NCBI GenBank assembly: GCA_014058105.1
Contig: JACGCM010002205.1
Coordinates: forward strand, 3,286,001 to 3,350,000
DNA length: 64,000 bases
From: Kingdonia uniflora
Lineage: Eukaryota > Streptophyta > Magnoliopsida > Ranunculales > Circaeasteraceae
Direction of reading: 5' to 3'
The notes under the pieces were generated by a model. The model did not search any database, had not been told where the DNA came from, and worked only from the letters and a program-made list of their open reading frames with translations. Shown here piece after piece: positions 10,609-22,053 of the stretch (position 1 is its first letter; each line of letters starts with the position of its first letter). Made by a program: the position numbers and the translations under genes.

Positions 10609-11480
10609 AAATTCGGGCTCCAGCCTTGGAACTTCATTCTAGCAAAGTTGTCTGGCCATTCAAGCAATGGGCCCTCGACCTCGTGGGAAAGTTCTCAACT
10701 GCACCAGGAAAATGAAAGCACCTTTTAGTTGCCGCAGTCTACTTCACCAAATGGGTAAAAGCAGTTCCGTTGTGCCGAACTCGTAAAAATGAAGTCATCA
10801 AGTTTATATAGGAAACTATTATAATACTATATGGATGCCCTCACCTCATCAGAATCCTTAATGGACCTCAGTTTATCAGATCTAAGATCGTTGACTTCTT
10901 CAATCAGCATAACATCATTCACTCTCCTTCAAATCCCTATTACCCACAAGGAAATGGACAGGTAGAGATCACCAACTATAGTTGTTGGCATCAAGAAATG
11001 GTTAACATAAAAGAAGGGTAATTGGGTGCAAGAATTACCACACGTATTATGCGCATATCGTACAATACCCCGAGTATTGACTGGCTGTACACCATTCTTA
11101 TTAGCATATGGTACTGAATCAATCATCCCCACTCAATATCATCACCCGTTACACGACCATTCCATGACAGATGCAGAAAATAAATTTTAGCTGGCATGTA
11201 ACATGAATTGGATCGAGGAAACTAGAGACAGAGCAATCATGAATTTGGGACAATATCACCAGACTTTAGCCCGATCTTATAATAAGCAAGTTCGTCATAG
11301 AGAGTTTGAAATTAAAGATATGGTTCTCCGAGAAATTCCTAAACACAGAAAAGAAGTCAATACTGGGAAACTCGCCAAGAACTGGGGATGACCTTTTATC
11401 ATTATTGGAAAAAGTAGATTTGGCTCTTACGACTTCGCCACTGAACTTGGGGAACGAGACTTAACCAATGAGATAGAAGC
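10609..11480 (+). pseudogene. Tat-1 integrase, catalytic core and C-terminal part
   Basis: Continues the gene cut at 2950: 'RAPALELHSSKVVWPFKQWA' then 'YFTKWVKAVPLCRTR' (core start), 'LNGPQF' where the second catalytic Asp of 'DNGPQF' is replaced by Asn-Gly context, and 'PYYPQGNGQVEITN' carrying the catalytic Glu. Further on 'LDRGN' and 'NKQVRHREFEIKDMVL' mark the C-terminal end, in shifting frames. Stops at about 10713 and 10808 and frameshifts after 10980 inactivate it. Confidence 0.87.
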
Positions 11481-11663
11481 TATATCGAAGATAATAATCT
11501 ATCACAATTTACTCTTTCAAAATAAATCTATCATATTGTACGTTAGTCTTACATCAATGAAATACTTATGTTTGATTGCCCTACATTAAAGTACTTTATA
11601 CTATTTCATACAAGTACTTCTATATACAGATTACATCACAGATTACCATTAGGTTCACCCTAT

Positions 11664-12140
11664 TCTATATATTATAGATCATTTGTTGCTTTAGCCAAAC
11701 CGATCCTCTATTACATTACAGATCGTTTGTTGCTTAAGCCAAACCGATCATCTATTACATTACATATCATTTGTTGCTTAAGCCAAACCGATCCTATATT
11801 ACATTACAAATCGTTTGTTGCTTCAGCCAAACTGATTCTCTATTACATTACGGATTGTTAGTAGCTTCAGCCAAACAGATCCTTTATTATATTATAGATC
11901 ATTTATTGCTTCAGCCAAACTAATCCTCTATTACATTATAGATCGTTTGTTGCTTCAGCCAAACTAATCCTCTATTATATTATGTATCATTTGTTACTTC
12001 AGCCAAACCGATCCTCTATTACATTACAAATTATTTGTTGCTTTAGCCAAACCGATCTTATATTACATTATAGATCATTTGTTGCTTCGGCCAAATTGAT
12101 TTCTTATTATCTTGAGTGTTTGTTGCTTCGGCATAGATAA
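11664..12140 (+). repeat. 44-bp tandem array downstream of Tat-1 pol
   Basis: About ten copies of a 44-bp unit with the core 'gttgcttcagccaaaccgat' and 'tattacatta' stand head to tail, decaying at the right edge. The 11490-11660 stretch before it is non-coding. Tat elements commonly have hypervariable tandem repeats in their 3' non-coding region, and the two other complete 3' regions here (Tat-4, Tat-5) have arrays at the same place. ORFs inside it are artefacts of repetition. Confidence 0.9.
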
Positions 12141-12248
12141 TAGCCCTACACAACAAACACTCGATTTATACATCACAATTAAGTCCTCACAAGGTTAGTA
12201 CAACTCTGTACAACTTATTACATTCATCAACTATCCCAACTAGTTACA

Positions 12249-14300
12249 CTATATTTTCCTTGGTATCGTCCGCATAATTCCTTTTCGTAGTCGTAACGAC
12301 TCATTAAGCACTTGAACCATCACTCGAACTATCACTTGAAGTATCAGGTCGCACAGCGCTACGTGAACACTCCCCATAAAGGCGCCGACGCATGAATTCT
12401 GGCATCCTCCTAGTAACAATTCCTTTTCCTTCTTCAATCAGACTCTTTGTCAGAATACCAATTTTTACTATCATGGGTTCCAGGTAATCATATCGTATCA
12501 ACCGTATTTCATACTATACACTTTTAGAAACTAGCTTATCATATACAGTTTTGCTTTCCGCCTCCAATTTTTGGAACTTAAATACAAAAAAGGAGAGCAC
12601 TGCAGTCATCTATCTTTTATGCGCATCACTTCCCTCACATTTTTGCTTGTCAAGCAGAACAACTTTGTAAGTTGAGCTTTATCCTCCTTCAGCATAACTT
12701 TCAGATCTCTGCAACAGATTTCCCGGTCTACCTTTTTACTCAACATCCCATCATTGCGACCTTCAAGTACATACATGAATTCCTTCATATTTTCCACCAC
12801 GCCTACTACCTCATCTATACGACCTTGATTACACTTCCCCTCTGCCACCTCTAACTCAAGGTCCAATGTGACTTTAAAAAAAATTAGCCTCCAATTTCAT
12901 CTTCGTAGAATGCAATTCAAATTTTTTTGCTCTATACTCCAACACATCTAAATCTAGCGTTTGAATTTTATGTTCTAAAGTACAGATCGTGATCAAATCC
13001 TTATTTATTGTTATGTTTTGCTCATTATAGGCCTCTTCTAGCTTTTTTAACATCATGTTCGTAACATACCACAAAACTTCATATTTGCGAGCACGGTTAC
13101 TTACCTCGTCAATAGCTGCTCGCACACCAACTCTGTTCGCCTCGAACATGTTTATCTGGTATTGCAAGTCTTTCACATTATTTTCTTCCTTCCCTAACAC
13201 CGCTAACAGCTCTGTATTGTGTGTTCAGGCAGTTATCAATGCCGTCCCTTGTCGTTTAATTTTTTTAGAGGACCCAAAAGCTCTATATGCTTTTTCCTTT
13301 TAAGTTCTTTAAATCCCTCCATCTTTCACAACTCCTTGTTTAGTTCAGCCTCTTTATCTTACAGTTTCTCGGACAAATGAACTATCGTATTTCACTTTTT
13401 TTGATATCTTCACCTTCATTTTTTCTTCTACCTCAGTTGCACTCTTTAGTACAACCCTGACACAAGTTTAGTTTAGCATTCAATTGTTCGTTTCGATCAC
13501 GTAATGCGTCACATTGGCTCTGAATAGCTGCCAGTTCTACCTGTCACAACAGTTCATATTTATACTAGTTCGTCTAGCTAAATAGATAATATCACAGTTT
13601 ATAATTTTTGCTCAAGAATATAATGATTGAATGCTATCCAATCATAGAGAACAAATTATATTCGTAGTGTACAAGATGTAATGTATATATCAGTTTGGGA
13701 AAATTAAAATACTCTACTTTTCCCTCGGACTACAAGAAGATTGCTCTATATCTCCTGGTCTCCTTGACCTGTCTACTTGTACATCTACAGGAGTTATTAA
13801 TGTCACCACTTCCTGTTGATGTCGATTTCGGCTTGAACAACATATCAAACTTTCGACCTCTTCATCACTCTCTTCTAGTAGAGGAGTTGTTTCTTCAATA
13901 ACTTTTTTTCTTCTCCTCCTCTCTGGTCAAATTTTTGCCGGTAGAGGAGTTGTTTCCTCAACAAATTTCTTCCTCCTCCTTTCAAGTTAAATTTTTTATG
14001 ATAGAGGAGTTGTTTTCTCAACAACTTTATCCTCATCCTTGGTAAATCACAAATTTTTAGCCTTTTTTGTTCTCAACATCAAAGTCTTTTCCGCACTCCA
14101 TCACATACTTCCTAAATTTATTCTCCACCCTCGAGAGCTTTTCTCCGTAAAACTCGATCACGCTTTCTAGATGATACACATGTTTGGCTCGAGTTGGGAT
14201 TTTTGCTTGTGATGGATACAAATGCTCCTTCAACTGCATATGCGCTTTGTGCAGACACTTGCGCGTTTCTTTTTTCAGTACACCTAACGTACTCACGTCA
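12249..14300 (-). pseudogene. Tat-1 antisense gene block, distal coiled-coil part
   Basis: Minus-strand frames at 12606-12866, 12874-13200 and 14057-14296 encode Glu/Lys/Leu-rich helices with heptad spacing (for example 'KEENNVKDLQYQINMFEANR', 'DLDVLEYRAKKFELHSTKMK'). A serine-rich tail lies near 12304-12437. Stops and frameshifts separate the pieces. By position this is the far 3' part of the antisense genes, like the 42788-43699 coiled coil of Tat-4. Function unknown. The gap 13200-14050 contains pyrimidine-rich repeats around 'gtagaggagttgtttcctcaac' (three copies near 13876-14020) and no clear frame. Confidence 0.55.
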
Positions 14301-14479
14301 CCTTCTACCTTTTTTTGAGAAGCTATTTCTTTTGAAAATTAAGTCGCCAATGACATTTTTTGCTCCATATGTTATGTTAGTGCATCTCGCAACTCCTCTA
14401 CTTCAGCCTCTAACTTATGTTGTATCCCTATTTTCTCTTTTCTTATCCTAAAAAATATAATCCTCATCGACCTTTGATC

Positions 14480-14953
14480 CTATATAAAGCCAAAAACATC
14501 AGGTAAGGGTTCTGCATTACCCCATACAACAGATACCCCAAATCGAGCTAAACATTTTTTTGCCTCTACACTATGACGATTACGTGCTTCTTGCACTATA
14601 AACATTACTCGAGCTGGGTCAGGTACTATACCTCTCTCCTTCAAAAGCTCTTCATAAGCTTCTTTTAAACCCCGTTCACTATCTATTTCAACCTCAAAAT
14701 ATAATGTCAGAGCTAACAACAGACTTTGACACCTAGCCTTATCACTCGGGTCATTAAAACAGTTTACCTCTTTTGGTTTATGAACTAACACCCCCCTCTC
14801 CTCTTCCTTTCTTAACATCTCATCCCTTAATATTTTTATCTTAGCATATCGGCTCTGAAGTTCAAATAATTCTTTAAAAATTTTCTCTGAGTTTGACTTA
14901 AACTGCCTTCTCTCATACTTAGTTTTATTAAGTACCTGTTGCACTCGAGCCAC
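14480..14953 (-). pseudogene. Tat-1 antisense coiled-coil ORF
   Basis: 157 codons free of stops on the strand opposite to pol. The helical N-terminal half includes 'ELFELQSRYAKIKILRDEML', and a more globular end includes 'EAYEELLKERGIVPDPARV' and 'LPDVFGF'. The frame extends upstream past a stop toward 15000. No named domain recognised. It lies downstream of the main antisense gene in the same strand direction, so it may be a further exon or a separate cistron. Confidence 0.5.
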
Positions 14954-15169
14954 CGAGTCCCTCGCTTTACCTTAAGCTCTCTCCATGTCAAAGTTAGTTT
15001 TTCTCAACTGCTCTGCACCCTGCACAGATTACAAATAGTTTGTCATCATACAAACATTTGAACAAAAGATACTAAAAAGCGTCTATAAAACTTAACACTT
15101 TACGACCATGCAGAATACTTTTTCAATCGAATAATATAGTTTGTGACACAACAGAATACTACTAAAGGA

Positions 15170-15627
15170 TTAAAAATTCTTGTTGATTTCTACCTCAGAT
15201 GAAAGATTCACAGCCTTATCAGCGACCATAGCTTGTTCAGTAGGTGAAGAAGATACATTGACTGGACCAGCAACATCAGCCACCATTTTGTCCTTTATCT
15301 CTGAAGGGAAGACTATCTTATCATATTTACCAGATCGACCTAACTCTACATTAGCAGGAGTCAATCCAAAGCTATAATAAGACTGGACAAGATGATTTCT
15401 TTCAACCAGCATTGCCTCGCAAGATCGTGACATAACATCATCATGCTCGGACAGAATTGTATACCGATCTGCAACAACCTTGGCATCTTCAGCTCTCTTC
15501 TTTTTTCTATCTCAAGCTCAGCTTTGAGCTCCCCCGTTCGAGCTAACTGAGCATCTTTCCTAAGACTCAGATATTTGAACTCCTGGTTCCTCTTCTCCAT
15601 AAACATCGTTGCCCTCGACATTAGCAA
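15170..15627 (-). pseudogene. Tat-1 main antisense gene, coiled coil and acidic tail
   Basis: Two overlapping frames give a charged helix ('YLSLRKDAQLARTGELKAEL') and then 'YSFGLTPANVELGRSGKYDK' with a Val/Ser-rich acidic tail. In Tat-5 the corresponding end reads 'GYDPDTLEPYPV' and is likewise acidic, suggesting a shared C-terminus. A frameshift separates helix and tail here. Confidence 0.55.
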
Positions 15628-15849
15628 CGGGAGCTATCAACACACAAAATACAAGTTCAATATCATATATCATATTACTGAATACTTCACATCAAGAAAT
15701 TTCAAAAACATACTATAAGATTTTGCTCCTAGAAAGCGCCAATGAGCTGCTATGGATTGGTCCCCACCATCATATAATATTTTTGTTCCAACTTTCTCAA
15801 CTTGGTCGTAGCGTGAGCGTTAGTACGAGCACTACCCTTATCCTCATGC

Positions 15850-16810
15850 TATTTCCTCTTCAACAGACTCTTTTCACTCTCTAAAGGAGCAACTTCACTC
15901 ACTTCATGACCCTCCTCAACATCTCCAGTAACAGTTTTTACAACCTCTTGCTCTACGACCGTCACAGCTGTGGATGTAGTTTGCGGAACTACCTTTCACG
16001 ACCTCCGAGTAGCTTGTTTAACATTGATATTTTCAAGAGGAGGAAGAAGACTCGTGACATCCTCCACGGAAAAATGAGCTTTCTTCTTGGCCATGGACCG
16101 ATTCTCGTGAGCACGCTGAACTTTGGGCACTATGTAATCTAGCCTCTTATCCCTTCAGATACCTAACTCACCAAGAACTTGCTTTAGCTTGACCTACTTG
16201 TGAGCCACTCAATTGAACAGACTGGTATCAGGAGCCGTTGAAGGGTTGGAACCTGGCAATTAAGAATAAGATCATGGTTAATAACTCAAAGGTACACAGA
16301 TCAGTGTTTAAAGATAATAAATATTACTTACTCAGATTATAATATTTGTGGTTCAGGAGGAGCGCCGGTTCATCTGGAACCTGCATGCGTTGCCCCTACC
16401 CATACAATGTGATCATTCCATGGTCTACCCGCAGATTCAAAGTCAAAAAAGTTTAGCTTAGACGAGCCACTATACAGGTAACCACTCTTTTGACCTTTGA
16501 CATACTTCCACTTATAAATTTTCAAAACATCATCAGCTTCGAACTGCTTAGCAGTCCCTTCCTTCCTCTATTTCTTATTTAAGACTTCACATACCCTCAT
16601 TATCTCATAGACATTACCATTTAGTTGGGCAGGATATCACTGCAATACATTCAAAACCCTTTTCCTAAATAAGGTCAGAGGGATCCTAAGGCCATAAACG
16701 ACTTGATTCAAGTAACATAAAAATTCATTACTCGAGCCTACCAACCCAAGGTCATTATAATACGAGATCGTCACATCCTCATCGATCCCTTTCTCCCTTT
16801 TCCACCCCTC
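15850..16810 (-). pseudogene. Tat-1 main antisense gene: conserved domain, intron and post-intron exon
   Basis: On the minus strand: 'ISYYNDLGLV', 'FLCYLNQVVYGLRIPL', 'YPAQLNGNVYEIMRVCE', then 'YLYSGSSKLNFFDFESAGRP' and 'WNDHIVWVG' (about 16410-16450). A GTAAGT donor at 16331 and a CAG acceptor at 16253 define a 79-bp intron. After it come 'PDTSLFN', 'KLKQVLGELG' and 'MAKKKAHFSVEDVTSLLPPL'. The same blocks, intron and exon occur in Tat-3, Tat-4 and Tat-5. Stops at the Gln-Tyr join ('VLQ-stop-YP'), within 'LNKK-stop-RK' and in the second exon show decay. Function unknown; possibly related to what databases call 'putative gypsy-type transposon' domains. Confidence 0.75.
16253..16331 (-). other. 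Predicted intron of the Tat-1 antisense gene
   Basis: GTAAGT donor after 'ATCTGA' and a pyrimidine/T-rich run ending TTGCCAG, 79 bp. Position after the 'SAGRxWxDH' block matches the introns in Tat-3 (50348-50421), Tat-4 (45221-45312) and Tat-5 (56000-56077). Confidence 0.65.
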
Positions 16811-16898
16811 AAACAAGGGACCTTATTCAAGTAACATAAAAATCCATTACTCGGGCCTACTAGCCCAAGGCAATTATAATACGAGATCGTCACATCCC
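16700..16898 (-). repeat. Local tandem duplication (about 120 bp) in the Tat-1 antisense gene
   Basis: The segment around 16701-16778 ('tcaagtaacataaaaattcat' to 'gagatcgtcacatcc') recurs at 16821-16897 with few differences, a period near 120 bp. The first copy belongs to the conserved coding block, so the second disrupts the upstream coding order and shortens the gap to the small ORF at 16874-17140. Confidence 0.8.
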
Positions 16899-17140
16899 CC
16901 ACTAATCCTAAGGCCATTTAGGTACTCCTCCTCCGATGTCAGCAGATAATGGAACCGTACCATTTGGTAATAATCATCCCCCGCCTCCATCACCTCCTCA
17001 TATGACATATGGTGGTATGTAGGGGATACCAGAATTGGCGTCGGAAGATGCAAAGGCTGGTAACCAAAATATCTGATACGTAATTCTTTCATCTTCCTTC
17101 GAATCCCAGATCCTCGATACTGTTGTCTTGTAGTTACCAT
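16874..17140 (-). CDS. Tat-1 first small antisense ORF ('MVTTRQQ' protein)
   Basis: ATG at 17140 opens 88 codons without stops: 'MVTTRQQ', then 'RRKMKELRIRYFGYQPLHLP', then 'YHHMSYEEVMEAGDDYYQMV' and an acidic helix. Tat-2 has the same protein on the other strand (27255-27815). Tat-5 has a relative at 52736 ('GRKMAELHMRFFGQHDMNW'). A TATA-like box lies 100 bp upstream. The end at 16876 may be caused by the local duplication. Role unknown. Confidence 0.6.
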   Translation of the reverse strand: MVTTRQQYRGSGIRRKMKELRIRYFGYQPLHLPTPILVSPTYHHMSYEEVMEAGDDYYQMVRFHYLLTSEEEYLNGLRISGGCDDLVL

Positions 17141-17239
17141 ACTTTCAACCGTCAGAAAAAATTTCAAGTACAGAAATAAGAACACAGAAGAAATAGTTCA
17201 GGGAAGAAGACTTGGTTCATCAATACCACTTAGATTGTT

Positions 17240-17248
17240 CTTTATATA
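17240..17248 (-). promoter_or_regulatory. TATA-like box for the Tat-1 antisense ORF
   Basis: Minus-strand TATATAAAG, 100 bp before the ATG at 17140. The same word and surrounding 150 bp are conserved in Tat-2 at 27150-27158. Confidence 0.5.
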
Positions 17249-17460
17249 CTATGATTAACATTAAAACCGAATCTTCAAATTCCCAACATCTGAAAGATTC
17301 CCCATGCAACTAAATTGACTAGATTTATTGTTTCTAGAAAACCCAAAAGCCACAAACAGATCATCATGAAGTTTCATTGAAAATAATTCCCAGGTATTAA
17401 TTGAAGTTTTAAATGATGCTTCTCAACCAATACCCAAAACCTAAAACCCAAAAGCCACAA

Positions 17461-17609
17461 ACATGTATGTTGATGAGTTCGAAAGTTCGTATAATGGTCG
17501 AAGATGAAGCAGGAGTTCGAGATGCGGAATAAGCCACTATATGAATTGTTAAGGTAGAGGTAGAAAGTAATAAACATGGCTATGTAACTGTGTGGTGTCA
17601 TATATTATG
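17461..17609 (-). repeat. Tat-2 LTR, left piece (split by Athila)
   Basis: Matches 112-260 of the LTR at 1-343 in the same orientation and continues after the Athila insertion at 26846. Its left edge is not an LTR end: the copy at 1-343 extends further. At 17461 it is fused to Tat-1 antisense leader sequence through shared 'gccaca' letters, which suggests a rearrangement rather than an insertion boundary. Confidence 0.75.
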
Positions 17610-18431
17610 TGATAGACACGTAATATTTACGTGTACAACTCCTAAATTTATGTCTACCTAGTCATTTATTAAATAAATGTGACACTAATAGTACTTTTGT
17701 ATGTATTTACAGAAATCAGTCACACGATAAACAAGTCGTACATTTTTTTGGTTTTCAACAAAGAACAAGGGTGATGCACTTCAACAATGATCTCATGTGA
17801 AGTTGTCAACCAAAGGTCCATGGACATAGAAGCCCAATGAAGAGAATTAAATGTAGATATTATTCTCAAGAGTTGTAATATCTATGCATGATTTTAGGCA
17901 TTATTTAGGAGATTTTATATTAATGGTGATATTTTGTAACCCTTCCTATACTCTATAAATAGGAGGGGAATCCCACCCATGAGAGATCATCTTGGAGAGT
18001 ATAATATAAAAGTTTAAAGCATTAAAGGCTATTCTTTCACTCTTGTTCTTGTCTTTTACTTTTATCGTAGTAATAGTAGTATGTCAATGATCAAAGGGAT
18101 GAGTAGCTAATCTTCTTAGTCAAGGCTAGATGAAGCTCCACCTAATGTAACCTTAGTATAGATTGTTTAGTTTAGTTAGAGTAATTACCTTCTCTTTATC
18201 CTAAAATTTTGCATATTTGTATTCCTTCGTTCTATGCTTGACCATAGCTAGGATTAGAAGGAGTAATGAATCTAAGTAACCATATTATTTGACCATAACA
18301 AGATAGGTTAGGAACATGGAGAAGAAAACATAAACCATACTTATCAACCAGACCATGGTTGAGTAAGTTAGTTTATGGGCAGTTCTCAATCACTAAATCT
18401 CTTTTATCTTTTGACGTATTGCATATGCCCG
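17610..18431 (+). repeat. Athila 5' LTR (part shared with the 3' LTR)
   Basis: Aligns to 26029-26845 almost throughout. TATAAATA at 17954-17961 within 'actctataaataggagggg' is the likely promoter. Sequence after 18431 has no partner in the truncated 3' copy. The true LTR probably continues to about 18,680 ('aagtctcttgggatacgatcccac' resembles an Athila LTR end), but no clear CA end or primer-binding site is visible. Confidence 0.8.
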
Positions 18432-19150
18432 ACCAAGGATATGCGATGCGGGAACTCATAATTTACTTTAATTATTTATGCTATCTCACGGTTACAAAGG
18501 GTGGAGTGAAATCTAAGCCTTGGTTCTCACTCCAACTTATCTTATAATTTGTTTATTTCTTTTTTTCTTAGTTCGAAACCTACTCAAACTCATTGTTATT
18601 AGATAAAACTAGTAGCTCAAAGTATAATTTACACCATAAGTCTCTTGGGATACGATCCCACACCACAAGTCTCCAACAAGTGGGACCAACCATTAGGGAT
18701 ATGAAGAAATTCGTATCACACGAAAATTGAACGTCCCAGACCTTAAAATAACTGTAATAAAAAAGAGTAGCAAGATTTCCGTGGGATTTCATCACCCAAC
18801 TGATAGGTGTACCAGACTGGGGTACAAATATGGGTTTATAGGATACAGTCCCAGCCTAGCGCTGCGAAATACTGGTTGTAGGTTTACGACATCACCATTC
18901 TGAGGGTTGACTTACGATAAGGTGACTCACTCGGGCATGAGGATTGAACATCTACTTTAAGCTGGTACTAGCATAGTGATGCAGGGGAGTATAGGAACCA
19001 AAGCCTTTTGCCATCGTACCCATTTTGAACATTGAAGAATATATGGGAGACCTAATTATTACTTTTAAAAAAATGTTGATGTGCTAGAATCTAGGTCTGA
19101 TTGATTATTTACTGTACCAGGTGCTGAATTTTATTGATTATTAGTTGTGC
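18432..19150 (+). other. Athila LTR end and leader, no clear PBS
   Basis: Non-coding. Contains the unpaired end of the 5' LTR and the untranslated leader before gag. The TGGCGCCGTTGCC-type primer site expected for Athila was looked for and not found, so it may be deleted or mutated. Confidence 0.5.
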
Positions 19151-20800
19151 ATGATCAATTGGACACGTGAAGGAAAACGTTTAGGAAGCTTACCGAAACC
19201 TTTGCCCATTTACGACCCATCACCTCAGCCTAGGTGGAAAAGGCGACCACCTCGCCCAGTCAATACAATAGAGGACTTAGGAGGACCAGTTTGGGAGGAT
19301 AGTGACCCATCTCAAGTTTTTCCAATTTTGGAGGAGGGTAATTCATCTAGAGTTGACCCAATTAAACTTGTTATCGAGCTAGTAGTTGAACCCCCAATCA
19401 TGGCTGCTGCCAAATTTTTTAGGGACTATTAGACCCCAGTGGTGAGTGATATGCCTTCATGTATTGTGTTACCAGTTGTCACGACAAACTATTATGAAAT
19501 CAAGCCTAGTGTGATCCAAATGTTACCTACATTTTATGGGCTTGATTCTGAGAGCCCTTATAAGCACGTCCACGAGTTTAAGAAAATTTGTACACTCTCC
19601 AAATACTAACATTTTACTGAGGATTCCGTCCGCCTTCGTTTATTCCCATTCTTACTAAAAGACAATGCGAGTCATTGGCTTGATTCATTGGCACCAGCAT
19701 TTATCAATTCATGGGATCAAATTAAGACCAAGTTTAAAACCAAATGGTTTTCTATGGGATAAACCCTCGCTCTTAGAAATGCAGTTGTTGAATTTGTTCA
19801 AAATGAGAGTGAAACATTTTACGAGGCATGGGAGAGGTGTAAAGATTTTCTTTCACAATATCCTCATCATGGTTTTGAAAAGCGACATCTATCCCAGATC
19901 TTCTATCGTGGAATAACTTTTGAAAATTGTTGTAGACTAGAATCTATGCAAAGTGGCAAATTCCAGAACCTTGAACATAATAGAGCTTAGGAGGAGTTTG
20001 AGACATTGGCTGAGAACTCTCAGCAGTGGGATTTTGATACACATAGAAATATTCGTACAACCAAGAAAGGTGGCTTATACGAAGTGAGTGAGGGAGCAGC
20101 CATCAAAGCCCAATTAGATACTCTTACCCGAAAAATTGAGGCTATGGCTACAAATCCATCTAAGGGTAGTGTGAACTAGGTTGAGCAACAGGGTTGCACC
20201 GTTTGTTATGATGTAACCCATGTGACTCAAATGTGCCCCATACTCAATGAAATGAATAACAATCAAGAGCAAGCGAATGCTTTGAATAATACCTACAAGA
20301 GGCCCTTTGACCCGTACAAGCCAACTTGGCAGAACTACCCAAATTTTTTGTGGAAGAACCGCCAACCCAGTTCAGGTTTTGGAGAGCCACAAACCTCAGA
20401 TCATAATTTGCCTATGAATCCCCTTTTTCAATCTTATCCTCAGGCATTTTAGCAATCCTTTCAGTCATCCAAATAGTTCCCACCCGCTCCATCCAAACTA
20501 TCTTTAGATGATACCCTTGCTCTCTTCATACAATAATCAATAGAAAGCCAAAAACAAGCGTTACAATGTTATCAACAAATGATGCAATTTCAGCAATAGA
20601 CTTTGGTGATTCAGAATTCTACATTCCAATCTATCTCTAATCTCGAGACTCAGATAGGACAATTGGCAAATGCATTGCATGAGAGACCCTCAGGTATGCT
20701 ACCTAGCCAATCTGTATCTAATCCGAAAGGACCACCGGGGTTTGATTCTAGGTCAATCCTAAAACAGATTAATGCCATTACAATACTTTGAAGTGGTAGA
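19151..20800 (+). pseudogene. Athila gag
   Basis: Structural capsid-like protein. ATG at 19151, 'PLPIYDPSPQPRWKRRPPRP' in the N-terminal region, then 'QMLPTFYGLDSESPYKHVHE' and 'LRLFPFLLKDNASHWLDSL' of the Retrotrans_gag core, 'FVQNESETFYEAWERCKD', a degenerate zinc-knuckle-like 'CTVCYDVTHVTQMCP', and a basic/Gln-rich tail ('NPFDPYKPTW'-like, 'QSYPQAF'). Stops at about 19431, 19607, 19760, 19988, 20177 and 20451 are in or near the frame, plus frameshifts. Confidence 0.85.
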
Positions 20801-20832
20801 CAACACCTGTTACTATTGAGGATGCGGTTAGT

Positions 20833-22053
20833 ATGAGTGAACCTTCTAATAAATCTAAACAGTTGCCTACCTCGTCTATTTCCTTACCAAAGGCAGATTT
20901 TGAGCCCAAGGTGCCTTATCCACAATGCCATCTTCCGGTTAATAAAGGGACTCAATTTAATGAGATATTAGATACATTTAAGCAAGTTCATATAAATATT
21001 CCAGTACTCGATGTCATCATGTTTATCCCTACATATGCCAAATTCCTTAAGGATGCGTGCACTAGGAAAAGGAAAATCAATGTGAACAAGAAAATCTTCT
21101 TGACTGAGACATTAACCCCTCATAAGTTTCGAGATCCTGGAAGCCCAACCATCCCTTGTAAAATTGGAGATCACAAAGTGGATAGGGCGTTACTCGACTT
21201 AGGGGCTAGTGTGAATGTCTTACCTTACTCGGTCTATCTGGAATTAGGACTTAGAGAACTCGAACTTACCCAAATGACAGTTCAATTGGCTGACAGGTCA
21301 ATACGATATCCACGTGGTATCCTTAAGGATATTCTTATCAAGGTTGATACTCTCATTTTTCCTGCTGACTTTATTGTTTTGGACACTGAAGATGTAAAGA
21401 ATCCTAATTGTGAGATCCCTGTCATATTGGGCCGCCCTTTCCTTACGACTGCTCATGCCATTATTAACTACTTTAATGAGGTCTTACAACTATCAATGGG
21501 AGACATGAAGATCAAGCTCAATGTTTTTAACAATAATACTCAAATCCTTCATTCTGATGACATGGCTGAACTGAATATGATTGACTCCTTAGTTTACAAC
21601 TCGTTTTCTAAATCATTTTCTAAGGACCCCTTAGAATCATATTTTATGAACTTTGGTGAAGACTTTGATGAAAATCCGATTGTTGAAGAGCTTAATGCTC
21701 TACTCGACTCAACACCTATTTTTAACAAGTCCAAATGGAGACCTCATGTTGAACCTCTAGAACTGTCCTCTACTTTGCCTATTCCATCCATTGTTAATGC
21801 ACCCAAGTTAGACCTCAAGCCATTACCTAAGACTTTGAAGTATGCTTTCTTAGGTGATTCTAACACTCTACCTATGATCATAGCTTCTAACCTCAATGTT
21901 GACCAGGAAAGTAGATTGTTGGGTATCCTTGGAAGACACAAATCGGCCCTAGGGTGGTCTATAACAGACTTGAAGGGGATTAGCCTGGCCGTTTGCATGC
22001 ATCACATCAATCTCGAGGAAGGTGTTAAAAATTCTTGCGAGATGCAACGATAG
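20833..22053 (+). pseudogene. Athila gag-pol part with aspartic protease
   Basis: 406 codons open from ATG 20833. Protease lies around residues 100-235: 'DPGSPTIPCKIGDHKVDRAL', then 'LDLGASVNVLPYSVY' (DLGAS replaces the usual DTG/DSG, which is common in Athila), 'LADRSIRYPRGI', 'FPADFIVLDTED' and 'IPVILGRPFL'. The C-terminal 150 residues lead to RT, which follows in the same frame after a stop at 22051. This is the longest intact Athila reading frame here. Confidence 0.88.

Larger units (their letters stand above)
344..17460 (+). mobile_element. Tat-1: decayed Tat-lineage Ty3/gypsy retrotransposon, split by a CACTA element
   Basis: Plus-strand protease, RT, RNase H, archaeal-type RNase H and integrase remnants occur in the order of Tat-clade elements. 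They are followed by a 44-bp tandem array and an antisense ORF block. The integrase is interrupted at 2950/10609 by the CACTA element. The gag half and 5' LTR are missing: the element begins abruptly inside protease at 344. The 3' PPT and LTR are also missing: at 17461 the sequence switches to an oppositely oriented LTR. Many stops and frameshifts make this one of the oldest layers. Confidence 0.85.

Noticed and set aside
11568..11861. Plus-strand ORF of 97 codons with repeated 'RLLL' and 'SFVASAK' words
   Set aside because: It lies inside the 44-bp tandem array; openness comes from the repeat unit.
11664..12140. Regular repeats that could suggest a CRISPR array
   Set aside because: Units are contiguous and diverging, with no unique spacers and no cas genes; plant retrotransposon context.
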